Source of the DNA: Saccharopolyspora shandongensis
GTDB taxonomy: Bacteria > Actinomycetota > Actinomycetes > Mycobacteriales > Pseudonocardiaceae
DNA length: 64,000 nucleotides
Direction of reading: 5' to 3'
NCBI RefSeq assembly: GCF_900106995.1
Contig: NZ_FNOK01000024.1
Location: 62,001-126,000 of the forward strand
Both the position numbers and the translations under genes were made by a program. The notes below the pieces were generated by a model. That model was not told where the DNA came from, made no database searches, and saw only the letters and a list, made by a program, of their open reading frames with translations. Within the stretch, counting starts at the first letter, position 1. Every line of letters begins with the position of its first letter. This document shows, piece after piece, positions 23,745 through 31,223 of this stretch.

Positions 23745-24272
23745 ATGAGTGGTGGTTCGGCCCTGCCGGCGGAGAACCAGTGGGTGTTCCTGATCGACCC
23801 GGCCTGGCAGGAGCAGGGCGGTGATCCGCGGCAGCCGCCCCGCCAGGCGGTAGTGGGTGGCTGGCATGTCGAGGCTGACGGAACGACCGGGCGCTTCCAC
23901 ACCAACCCCGACTACGTGCCATCCGGCCCCGGCTCGCCGACCGATCCGGTCGACGCCACGTTGCGGCTGGTGAACAAGGGTGAGGCGGATGCCGAAGCGC
24001 TGTTGGCGACGTTGCGCGAGGCGGTGTTCGGGATCGCCGTCGACGAGGAGCGCAACCCGGTGGTCGCGCCGGCGCCGGATGGGGTGGCGTCGATGCTGGT
24101 GACCACGGCACCCGCGCACCGGCGCCGGGTGCGGGTCGCGGGTTGGCGGGAGGCCACAGCCGCGGAGCTGGCCGGGATGCTGCCGGCAGAAGGCGTTGAC
24201 GTGTTGATCAACCCTGGCGCGCCTGCGTCCATGCGCATCCTCGCGGCTGCGCTCCGGAAAGCCGCGGCCTGA
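23745..24272 (+). CDS. Type VII secretion-associated-like / SseB-like small protein
   Basis: The protein has 175 residues. The ATG at 23745 has an AGGAGG eight bases upstream that overlaps the region right after the giant gene's stop, so translation is coupled; an in-frame TTG at 23739 is less likely. The N-terminus (WVFLIDPAW) and the end (VDVLINPGAPASMRILAAAL) match the actinobacterial family annotated as type VII secretion system-associated or SseB-like. Members usually accompany secreted giant or WXG-type proteins. A chaperone or secretion-adaptor role for the giant protein is the best guess; immunity is the alternative. There is no signal peptide or membrane helix. Confidence 0.7.
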   Translation: MSGGSALPAENQWVFLIDPAWQEQGGDPRQPPRQAVVGGWHVEADGTTGRFHTNPDYVPSGPGSPTDPVDATLRLVNKGEADAEALLATLREAVFGIAVDEERNPVVAPAPDGVASMLVTTAPAHRRRVRVAGWREATAAELAGMLPAEGVDVLINPGAPASMRILAAALRKAAA

Positions 24273-24289
24273 GGCGTCCCAATATTGGT

Positions 24290-24605
24290 TACTTGAGCAC
24301 ACCGAGGTCACCGCCGCGGAGATTGACCGGATGCGCGAAATCGTCCGTACCGCAAGGCAGCTCGCGTCGGGCCGTGGCGGTGATCTGGGGTGACAGACCT
24401 CGATGCACCGGTTCGGCAGGTCTTCGGCCTCGCCGACGACACCGACGTCCACCCGTGGGAACGGCGCCAACTGACCGACCTCGTCCCGCACGGCAAGCGG
24501 AGCGGCCACTCGGTGACGCTGTCGGACCTGATCAAGGCCCGCGAGGCGCAGCAGTGGCCGACCCCCGCGCCACCCCGACCGGTCCCGAACGAGATCGCGT
24601 TCTGA
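24290..24605 (+). pseudogene. Degraded copy of a 3' segment of the giant gene
   Basis: The DNA from about 24301 repeats the giant gene from about 22015 nearly base for base (TEVTAEEI.RMREIVRTARQL). It then loses about 55 bases and continues as TDLDAPVRQVFG through PRPVPNEIAF. The deletion shifts the frame: the first part hits TGA near 24391, and the rest reads from a GTG at 24390. It has its own stop where the parent continues. It is a relic of a displaced toxin segment, as often seen behind polymorphic toxin genes. Confidence 0.85.
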
Positions 24606-24805
24606 TGGCTCGCCCCGGACTCGACTGGCCGGCCCTCAGTGGTGACGACCGTCCAATGGAGCAGTCACCGAACGCGCTACGGGAAGAGGGTGTGGGGAGC
24701 CGCCCCGGGAGGAGGGGTGTGTCGGGGCGGCTCGACCCTTGCGGAGCATGTGCTGCGGGTGGGTGACGCGCGCACGCTCGACGTTCAGCGGTTTGATCGC
24801 ATTGG

Positions 24806-25264
24806 TTAGCCAGGGCGGCGAATGGCTCGGTTCGCCGCGGTGATCACGGTTGCCCATGGTGGGAGGGAGCCGTCGGGTTCCGGAGCGCGGCGCCAGCGGG
24901 GTGTGTCTTGTGGGTGGGCAACGATGGCTTGTCCTCCGCGTGGGACGGCGTGGACTCGCCGGCTGCGCAATTCCGGGGCGATGTCGGCGTGTGCTCGGGT
25001 GCAGGGTTCGGTGAGGACGGTCCACCAGGTTTTGGTGGTGTCGATGCATACCGGGCCTGCTTGCAGGTTCCGTTCGAGATCTTGGACGACCGTGCCGGCC
25101 AGCTCGTTCGGCAGTGTTATGGCGTCGAGCGCGTCGCCGGTGTGCAGGATCAAGCGGCGGTGGGCTGCGTCGAAGTTCACCGGCCAGCCCAATGTCAGCC
25201 GGTACCAGTTCGCGGCGGCGACCAGATCAAGCCGCCGGGCATCGGCGGCTTCCCTCGGCGACAT
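24806..25264 (-). CDS. Uncharacterised actinobacterial protein
   Basis: The protein has 152 residues when started at the ATG at 25264, which has AGAAGGA upstream; an earlier start at 25294 adds ten residues. It includes NWYRLTLGWPVNFD, RLILHTGDALDAITLP and KTWWTVLTEP, ending PPWATVITAA. The 'trigger word' order (GWPV, strand, WWTVLT) recalls short relatives of the bifunctional primase/polymerase N-terminal domain found in Pseudonocardiales, but no catalytic acidic triad is clear. It overlaps the upstream gene by 38 bases, which implies an operon. Confidence 0.6.
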   Translation of the reverse strand: MSPREAADARRLDLVAAANWYRLTLGWPVNFDAAHRRLILHTGDALDAITLPNELAGTVVQDLERNLQAGPVCIDTTKTWWTVLTEPCTRAHADIAPELRSRRVHAVPRGGQAIVAHPQDTPRWRRAPEPDGSLPPWATVITAANRAIRRPG

Positions 25265-25685
25265 GCCCGGAGTCCTTCTGCGCTGGGGTGGCATGAGGGT
25301 TTTCCTGCTCCTCGCTTGACGATGATCGGTTCGCAGCCTGAGTGGGTATGGGCTGCTGGTCTGTTCCGAACTCGAAGAACGCCCCGAACAGCGGTGTTCC
25401 GTTGCTGCGATGGCGAGTTCGGACTCCTTGCTGTGCCAGCGGTGCGTGTGTGGAGACGGCTTCGCGGACGGCGGCCCGCAACCGCCCGGCTTCCATGGGC
25501 GTCAACGTGATCGGCCCGGGCTGGGTGGCCGTCAGCGTCACCCCGTCCGGAGCGAGTCCCACGTACAGCCGGGCCCGCCTTCCCTGTGTGTCGTGGCAGG
25601 AGATCGTCCACGCGTAGCGGTGGTGTGGACGTCCGAGGCGGGAGAGGACTGCCAGTACTGAAAGCCGCTGTTTTCGGTGCCACAT
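25227..25685 (-). CDS. Uncharacterised small actinobacterial protein
   Basis: The protein has 152 residues. The ATG at 25685 is chosen because AAAGGAG lies just upstream; the open frame extends further without a good site. The core is YAWTISCHDTQGRRARLYVG, then GVTLTATQPGPITL and AGRLRAAVREAV, followed by a polar low-complexity tail. The core is common beside the 24806-25264 type gene in Pseudonocardiales. The LR.A..EA ending is echoed in the 87-residue protein at 26215-26478, so the two may share a fold. The function is unknown. Confidence 0.6.
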   Translation of the reverse strand: MWHRKQRLSVLAVLSRLGRPHHRYAWTISCHDTQGRRARLYVGLAPDGVTLTATQPGPITLTPMEAGRLRAAVREAVSTHAPLAQQGVRTRHRSNGTPLFGAFFEFGTDQQPIPTQAANRSSSSEEQENPHATPAQKDSGHVAEGSRRCPAA

Positions 25686-25907
25686 CGGCCTTTCTCCTTT
25701 TGCTGGTGGAAGGCAGGTGATCGTTGAGGTAGTCGACGCCAGGAAGTCCTGGGAGAGGTGAACGGAGATCATGCGTGCTCCTCGCGATGAGGGTCCGGCC
25801 GGCGACACGTCGCCGTGGTCATGGCTGCTCGGGGGGACAGCCCGACGACGCGTCGCCAGCCGGCGGCTCGGCTCCCGGGCCGGGCGAGTGCTGGGAGCCG
25901 AGCCAGA

Positions 25908-26096
25908 TCATGGGGGTCGGCGCAGCGCATGACGAGGCTCGTCGGCCTCGTCGAACAGGGCCCGCCGTGCCGAGAGGTAGACCTTGCACGGTGCTCTCGG
26001 TCGTCGCCACGGTTTCCGCCACCGGCGTAGGGTTCGAGAGCATGCTGGGCACTCGCCGAGCTCGTTCGGCTCGTGTTCGGCCATCAGGGTCCGCAC
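25908..26096 (-). CDS. Small Cys-containing protein (possible zinc ribbon)
   Basis: The protein has 62 residues with a GTG start at 26096. The pattern EHEPNELGECPACSR, then a basic stretch and a further Cys (APCKVY), resembles short actinobacterial proteins with CxxC...C that may bind zinc. The start is uncertain because the frame stays open upstream. No partner gene is directly linked. Confidence 0.45.
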   Translation of the reverse strand: MRTLMAEHEPNELGECPACSRTLRRWRKPWRRPRAPCKVYLSARRALFDEADEPRHALRRPP

Positions 26097-26214
26097 GGCT
26101 TCGATGAGGTCGGTACCTCGGAGCGAGCAACCGCGGTCACGGCCCGGTCATCACCAGCGCTCACCACCCGCGCCATGACGTCGAGGCGCTGCTGCACCGA
26201 TTCGTAGAGCTCGG

Positions 26215-26478
26215 TCAGAAACACGTGCCACCCACAATGATCGTGCGAGGCGTGGGGTCGTAGTTCACGTGTGACTCCCGGATCGCCTCCCGCGCCGCGG
26301 CAAGCAAGTCACGAAGCTGCTCGGCATTCATCTCGAACCACTCACCAGGCGGCGGCTGCACACGCACACGGCCGTGAGCAAGCGGGAAAATGCGCAATAC
26401 CTGACTGTGGCCCATCGTGTCCGTGCATCGAACTTCCCTGCATGACTGCGCATCCACCGTGAGCTCCTCTGTGGACAT
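26215..26478 (-). CDS. Hypothetical protein beside Scr1-type regulator
   Basis: The protein has 87 residues. The sequence VLRIFPLAHGRVRVQPPPGEWFEM followed by LRDLLAAAREAI resembles small proteins found near Scr1/DUF397 pairs in Pseudonocardiales. It overlaps the 5' end of the DUF5753 frame on the other strand by about 60 bases. This is unusual and supports the idea that the DUF5753 gene lost its front end here. No strong ribosome-binding site is visible. Confidence 0.55.
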   Translation of the reverse strand: MSTEELTVDAQSCREVRCTDTMGHSQVLRIFPLAHGRVRVQPPPGEWFEMNAEQLRDLLAAAREAIRESHVNYDPTPRTIIVGGTCF

Positions 26479-27049
26479 CGGGTCGCCTAAACACCACGGC
26501 TATGTCGGCCTGGAAGCCGAGGCCGCAGAGCTGTCGAACTTCGAGCCGCAGCTCATACCGGGACTGCTGCAAACCGAGGCTTACACCCGGGCGCTTGCCA
26601 AGGTTCTGCCCGGCGCCAAAGAGGAAGACGTCGAGCGCCAGGTCAGAGTTCGCATGTTGCGGCAAGAGCGCCTTCGGCACGAGCATCCGCTCAAGATGTG
26701 GGCGATCGTAGATGAGGCTGTACTTCGCCGTGCTTGGGGTGGACGAGCCGTCATGGAGGAACAGCTGGAGCACCTCCTTGAGGCGTCAGCGTGGCCCAAC
26801 GTCGTTCTTCAGGTGCTCCCGTTCGACATCGATGGCCATCCGGCAATCGCTGGCAGCTTTGCGGTTCTGAGCTTCCCGGAAGCAACCGATCTCGGCGTGG
26901 CATACCTCGACGCGCGCGGCGGCCTGTTCCTCGATGAGGCGGCAGACGTAGCCTGGTATCGAGAACTGTTCGATCATCTACGTGCGAGAGCGGCTGCCCC
27001 CGAACGGACCCAAACTCTGATCAGGAAGGCCGCGAAGGAGCTGACTTGA
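26417..27049 (+). CDS. DUF5753 (Scr1-type) protein lacking its HTH domain
   Basis: From YVGLEAEAAELSNFEPQLIPGLLQT onward it is a complete DUF5753 domain (about residues 29-205), the regulatory half of Scr1-family regulators. Family members normally carry 70-90 residues of XRE helix-turn-helix in front. Here only about 28 unrelated residues precede, read from a GTG at 26417 without a ribosome-binding site; a GTG at 26471 is an alternative. The gene is therefore 5'-truncated and may be inactive. It is followed by a DUF397 gene with a 4-base overlap, the usual pairing. Confidence 0.7.
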   Translation: MSVHRTSLHDCASTVSSSVDIGSPKHHGYVGLEAEAAELSNFEPQLIPGLLQTEAYTRALAKVLPGAKEEDVERQVRVRMLRQERLRHEHPLKMWAIVDEAVLRRAWGGRAVMEEQLEHLLEASAWPNVVLQVLPFDIDGHPAIAGSFAVLSFPEATDLGVAYLDARGGLFLDEAADVAWYRELFDHLRARAAAPERTQTLIRKAAKELT

Positions 27050-27276
27050 CGCAGCGAAGCGGACATACCCGGGCCTCGGCCGACTTAGCCGACGCGACGT
27101 GGCGTAAGAGCTCACGCAGCACGCCAAATGGCCAATGCGTCGAGGTAGCTTTCATCGGTGGCCATGTGGCGGCCCGTGACAGCAAGAATCCGCAGGGGCG
27201 GGCGCTGGTCTTCGCACCGGCCCAATGGCACGGGTTTCTTCGATCGATCAAGTCCGACAGTTTCCCGCAGCTCTGA
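27046..27276 (+). CDS. DUF397 domain protein
   Basis: The protein has 76 residues. It carries the hallmark ATWRKSSRS..NGQCVEVA, then VAARDSKNPQGRALVF and W..F: the whole DUF397 fold. It starts at TTG in a TTGA overlap with the preceding gene. DUF397 proteins act with Scr1-type regulators in actinomycete development; here the partner has lost its DNA-binding part, so the pair may no longer regulate transcription. Confidence 0.85.
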   Translation: MTQRSGHTRASADLADATWRKSSRSTPNGQCVEVAFIGGHVAARDSKNPQGRALVFAPAQWHGFLRSIKSDSFPQL

Positions 27277-27294
27277 GTAGAAGCCGGGTCTGGA

Positions 27295-27374
27295 CGGGCC
27301 TTGGGTTCACCGAGCGCCAGTTCCATGCTTTCCTGGCGGGTGTCAAGGCCGACGCGTTCGGCGGGCGCCGGTAG
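27295..27374 (+). pseudogene. DUF397 C-terminal remnant
   Basis: Right after the intact DUF397 gene the frame reads GFTERQFHAFLAGVKADAFGG and a stop. This is the usual end of a DUF397 protein (F...W.AFL.GV..G.F). No matching front half exists. It is probably the leftover of a tandem copy. Nothing further was recognised between it and 27630. Confidence 0.5.
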
Positions 27375-27629
27375 CGAGGTACATATCGAAGGTGCGCCCC
27401 GCGTAGGCACCTCGTCTGCCTGCGTGGGGCGACTGCCTCGCCGGAGGCGATGATCAGTGCTAGTTGGGTGCAGCATGTGCAGGCGCAACCTGCACGTCCG
27501 CATCCTCCGGGACCGACGACCCCCGCGGCCGCCGACGTCGACTTCTCCGACACGATGATCCTCTCCGCCGAGGCATCGGCGCCTCAGCTTGTCGGATCAC
27601 CACCGCGCCCACAAGATCGCTGACAGGCC

Positions 27630-27780
27630 CTCCTGGGGGACGCCGAAGTACTTGTCCTGTGGCATGAGAACGCGTGCTACGCCGCCAGATCGCACAGGTT
27701 CGCTACACCCCCACCGACCGGGTATGGCTCTCAGCGCGCGGATTAGCAGGTCGCCGCCGTCGCGGCACGACAATGTTTAG
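27630..27780 (+). mobile_element. Transposase/integrase remnant (IS481-like)
   Basis: The frames spell DAEVLVLWHENA and then, after a one-base shift near 27674, VLRRQIAQVRYTPTDRVWL. Together these match the N-terminal region of IS481-like integrases (LVLRHENAVLRRQ..R.RYTPADR). Only about 45 codons remain and the frame is broken. It lies at the border between the patchwork region and the Nit1C-type operon. Confidence 0.5.
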
Positions 27781-28853
27781 CGCAGGGTCCGGTAGAGGTC
27801 GATGTGGCGTTCGGCTGCTTCGCGCCAGGTGTGGCGGGCGGCGAGCTCGCACCCGCGAGCCCGTTTCCCCGGGTTGTCGGTGGTTAGGGCGGCATTGAGT
27901 TCGGTGGCCAAGGAGTGCGGGTTGTCGCCGAAATGCGCTGCGGTGTCGAAGACTTCGCGCAGGACTGGTAGGTCGCGGACGACCAGGGGGACGCCGGCGG
28001 CGAGGGCTTCCATCGCGGCGAGCCCGAATCCTTCTTTGGTGGAGGGGAATGCGAACGCTTCGGCTGCGGCGACCAGGGGTGGGAGGTCGTGGTCAGGGAG
28101 GGTGCCGAGCAGGATCGGTTCGACGCCCAGTTCCGCGGCCCGGGTCTCCCAGCGGGTGCGGTAGTCGCGGTAGTCGAAGAGGGTTTCGCCGCCGGCGATG
28201 ACGAGGTTGACGTCAGGGTGCTGGTGGCGCAGTAGTGCGTATGCCTCCAGCAGATCGATCGAGCCCTTGCGGGGTTCGATGCCGCCGACGGTGAGGATGT
28301 AGCGGCCGAGCTGATCCTTCCAGCGTGCTCGGGCTTCGGGGTCGGTCGTCGCGAACCGTTGGTAGGCGACCCCGTTGGGGATGACGGTGGCTTTGATGCC
28401 CCAGCCGTCGGCGAGTTCGTCGGCGACCGACCGCGAGACGCAGATGTGGGTGTGCGGGGTGACGATGGCCCGCTCGTGGCAGGCGGCCAGTTCCGGGGTG
28501 GTGAAGTGGTCGATGTGGTGGACGGTGCGCACGCACCGCCCGACGGCGTTGGCGCTGATGCAGTCCTGGGCGTGCACGACGTCGTACTCGGTCGGCTGGA
28601 AGGCCGCGCGCAGCGCGTCGATGGATCGCAGGACGCGGTCGCCGACGGTTTCCTGCGGGGGGCCGTCGGGGAACGGCACGATTTGCAGCTTCACCGCAGG
28701 GTCGACGGGGCGGTAGAAACCCGTGTCGCCGCCGCGGGCCAGCGTCCACACCGTCACGTCCTCGCCGGCAGCGGCCAGTGCTTCGGCCAGAGCCAGCGTG
28801 TGCACGACGCCGCCGCGCGGTTTGGTCGAGTAGCTCAGGAGGGCGATCTTCAC
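27777..28853 (-). CDS. MSMEG_0565-family glycosyltransferase (GT4 type)
   Basis: The protein has 358 residues from a GTG at 28853; the longer open frame has no ribosome-binding site. The N-terminal GTB half has GGVVHTLALAEALA and DVVHAQDCISANA; the C-terminal half has VGGIEPRKG, then STKEGFGLAAMEALAAGVPLVV, the nucleotide-sugar binding EGFG motif of GT4 enzymes. It is the last gene of the minus-strand operon. This family is restricted to Nit1C-type clusters, which supports a role in the same pathway. The acceptor is unknown. Confidence 0.85.
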   Translation of the reverse strand: MKIALLSYSTKPRGGVVHTLALAEALAAAGEDVTVWTLARGGDTGFYRPVDPAVKLQIVPFPDGPPQETVGDRVLRSIDALRAAFQPTEYDVVHAQDCISANAVGRCVRTVHHIDHFTTPELAACHERAIVTPHTHICVSRSVADELADGWGIKATVIPNGVAYQRFATTDPEARARWKDQLGRYILTVGGIEPRKGSIDLLEAYALLRHQHPDVNLVIAGGETLFDYRDYRTRWETRAAELGVEPILLGTLPDHDLPPLVAAAEAFAFPSTKEGFGLAAMEALAAGVPLVVRDLPVLREVFDTAAHFGDNPHSLATELNAALTTDNPGKRARGCELAARHTWREAAERHIDLYRTLR

Positions 28854-28896
28854 GCGTTCCCCTATCGATAGGCGGACGGTCGGCGTTGAACGGTGC

Positions 28897-29754
28897 TCAT
28901 GCGTTGATCGCTCCTGCGGTGTGCAGGTAGGCATCCGGGCGCCGGTCGCGGAGGTGTCCCATGAACCGCCGGGCGGTCTCCAGAGAACCGGCCACGTCTA
29001 GTTCGGCGACGGCCATGCCTGGCGAGACCCCGGTATCGGCGAGAACCTCGCCGCCGGGCTCGACGACCTTGGCGCTGCCCACGAAGCGCAGCGAGCCGAA
29101 TGAGCCCGCCTGGTTGGCGGAGACCCACACGATTTGGTTCTCCAGGGCCCGGGCCCGGTCGAAGAGGTCGAAGCGGCGCTTCCAGCGGTCCTGCGCCAGA
29201 TCGGCCGCAGCGTTCGTGCGCGACCCGGGCCAGGCCGAGATGCAGACGCCGATCTCGGCACCGTCCAGGGCCAGCGTCCGCGCCGCTTCGGGGAAGGCCT
29301 TGTCGTAGCAGATGAGCATGCCGATCCGGCCTACCGGCGTGTCGAAGGCGTGGAAGCCATCGCCGGACGAGTAGCTGGCGTCCTCGCTCAACGGCTGGTG
29401 CACCTTGCGATGGTTTCCCAGCACGCCGTCACCGTTGACGCACACCGCGCTGTTGTAGCGGCGCCCGTCCGCACCGGCCTCGCAGTAGCCCGTGATCACG
29501 GTCATCTCTCCCGCGAGGCCCGCGAGGCGCCGGATCTCGGGTCCGTCCACGTCGAGCGGGGGAGGCCCCGGGTCCTCCGCAGCTCCGGTGCCATCGAGAC
29601 TGAGCAAGTAGCCGCCCAGGCATGCCTCGGGCAGCGCTAGGAGTTGTACGCCGTCGGCGTCCGCTTGCTTGATCAACTGCTCGATGTGGCGGAAGTCCTC
29701 CTCCAGGTCGCGCCCGAATCGGGCCGAGACGGCGGCCATTCGTAGCGTGCTCAC
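28897..29754 (-). CDS. Nitrilase of the Nit1C (Nit6803) type
   Basis: The protein has 285 residues from a GTG at 29754 that overlaps the stop of the preceding gene (GTGA). The carbon-nitrogen hydrolase triad is visible: Glu43 in LLALPEA, Lys117 in NHRKVHQPL and Cys149 in LICYDKAFPE. The Cys-Tyr-Asp context and the operon point to the cluster-associated nitrilase group rather than an amidase. Nitrilases of this cluster type have been linked in the literature to cyanide use as a nitrogen source. It should yield a carboxylate and ammonia; the natural substrate is unknown. Confidence 0.85.
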   Translation of the reverse strand: MSTLRMAAVSARFGRDLEEDFRHIEQLIKQADADGVQLLALPEACLGGYLLSLDGTGAAEDPGPPPLDVDGPEIRRLAGLAGEMTVITGYCEAGADGRRYNSAVCVNGDGVLGNHRKVHQPLSEDASYSSGDGFHAFDTPVGRIGMLICYDKAFPEAARTLALDGAEIGVCISAWPGSRTNAAADLAQDRWKRRFDLFDRARALENQIVWVSANQAGSFGSLRFVGSAKVVEPGGEVLADTGVSPGMAVAELDVAGSLETARRFMGHLRDRRPDAYLHTAGAINA

Positions 29755-31217
29755 GCGTTCCCCAATCCCGTCACCGGGCCGGTGACCACTTGTGTGATCT
29801 CCCCGTCGGGCCAGCGCAGCCCGACGCCTGCTCCTACCGTCAGCTCGCCGCATACCGCACCGACCGCCGGGCCTGCGGGCAGGCCCGGCGCGCCCGGTCG
29901 ATCGGTGGTGAGCATCGCGAAGCCGGGGAAGCAGGTCAGCCAGTCGCCGGCGGATGCCTCGCACGGGCGCGGGACGGCCGCGACGTCCAGCACTGCGCCG
30001 CAGCCGCTTGCCTCCGCGAGCATGCCGAGCGTGCCGACGATCCCGGCCATCGAGACGTCCTTGGCCGCAGCGGGTCGGGCGGCGCCGATGGCACCGAGCA
30101 TCGCAGTCAGCTCGGCGGGACTGCGCCGGGTGGTCGAGTCCCACTGCTTTCCGAGGTAGCCCGGTCGCCAGGCTCCGCCGAGGTCGGCGGTGAGCCGCAC
30201 CTCGTGGCCGGGGCGCCCGCCACCGCCGGGCACCGGGTGGGCGGTGCGGCCGAGTGCGGTCACCGACAGCGAGGCGGGCACGCCGATCTGCGTGTGTCCA
30301 CCGAGGACCGGTATCCGCCCGTACGCTTGCGCGGCATTCCTGAGCCCGGTGAGGACCCGATCCGCGTGCGAGCTGTCCCGGGCTGCGAGTGCATCCAGCA
30401 GCCCGACGGGTGCGGCACCCATCGCGGCGAGGTCGTTGAGGTTGACCAGCACCGAGCACCAACCGGCCCATTCCGGGTCGCGTTCCACCATGGACGGCAC
30501 GATGGCATCGCTGGCGGCGACGAGGTCGCTGCCGGGCACCGGTGCGCCGTCGTCGCCGGTGAACCCCGGCCCGCCGAGCGCGCCGGTCCCGGCGCCGACT
30601 GCCAGTCCCGCCAGCAGCGGGCCTAGCGGTGCCTTGGTCGCTGATGTCTGGGCCCCGATCCGGTCGACCGGCCACCGCATCAGCACGTGGGGTGCGCCGG
30701 CCTCGACGACGTCGCGGACCGGTCGCCAGCCGAGGCGGGCGAACAGCGGCTTGTTGCGCGGCTGCACCGTCGCCTCGAAGCGGAGTGCGCCTTCGGCCTC
30801 GGCCCGGGCACAGGCCGCCCGCACCAGCGCCGGGCCGACCCCACCGAGCCGGCGAGAATTCCGCGCCACGACCAGCCGACCGCCGCGCCACCAGCCGATG
30901 TCCGGGCCGTCGTTGACCGGGCCGAGTCGCACGCCGCCGACCACCGCGCCGGTGCGGTCCCTGGCCACGAGCACCACGGTGCGAGCATCAGCATCCCGAT
31001 CGTCGAAGTCGCTGGTCGCGAAAAGCCGTTGTTCTCCGACGAAAACATCGGTGCGCAGCGCGCGGTACGCCGCCACCGCCGCCGGGCCGTCAGCCTGCTC
31101 GATGCGGAACGGCACCTGCCGAGCCAGGGTCGCGCGATCACCGAGCAGCGAGAGGATGTCCGGAGCCGGTGGTGGGGACCCCGTCCCCGTCAGAGCGAGT
31201 ACGTCGTCGAACGCCAT
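29751..31217 (-). CDS. Fused GNAT acetyltransferase and AIR-synthase-like protein (MSMEG_0567/Sll0787)
   Basis: The protein has 488 residues. Residues about 35-185 are a GNAT domain (YRALRTDVFVGEQ, then RLGGVGPALVRAACARAE for acetyl-CoA). Residues about 195-488 are a PurM/AIR-synthase-like domain (GSDLVAASDAIVP, VNLNDLAAMGAAPVGLLDALA, VLGGHTQIGVP). In Synechocystis the two parts are separate genes (sll0786/sll0787). The gene starts six bases after the radical SAM stop and overlaps the nitrilase by GTGA. The domain pair suggests ATP-dependent activation next to N-acetylation, but no reaction is established. Confidence 0.85.
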   Translation of the reverse strand: MAFDDVLALTGTGSPPPAPDILSLLGDRATLARQVPFRIEQADGPAAVAAYRALRTDVFVGEQRLFATSDFDDRDADARTVVLVARDRTGAVVGGVRLGPVNDGPDIGWWRGGRLVVARNSRRLGGVGPALVRAACARAEAEGALRFEATVQPRNKPLFARLGWRPVRDVVEAGAPHVLMRWPVDRIGAQTSATKAPLGPLLAGLAVGAGTGALGGPGFTGDDGAPVPGSDLVAASDAIVPSMVERDPEWAGWCSVLVNLNDLAAMGAAPVGLLDALAARDSSHADRVLTGLRNAAQAYGRIPVLGGHTQIGVPASLSVTALGRTAHPVPGGGGRPGHEVRLTADLGGAWRPGYLGKQWDSTTRRSPAELTAMLGAIGAARPAAAKDVSMAGIVGTLGMLAEASGCGAVLDVAAVPRPCEASAGDWLTCFPGFAMLTTDRPGAPGLPAGPAVGAVCGELTVGAGVGLRWPDGEITQVVTGPVTGLGNA

Positions 31218-31223
31218 CCGGGA

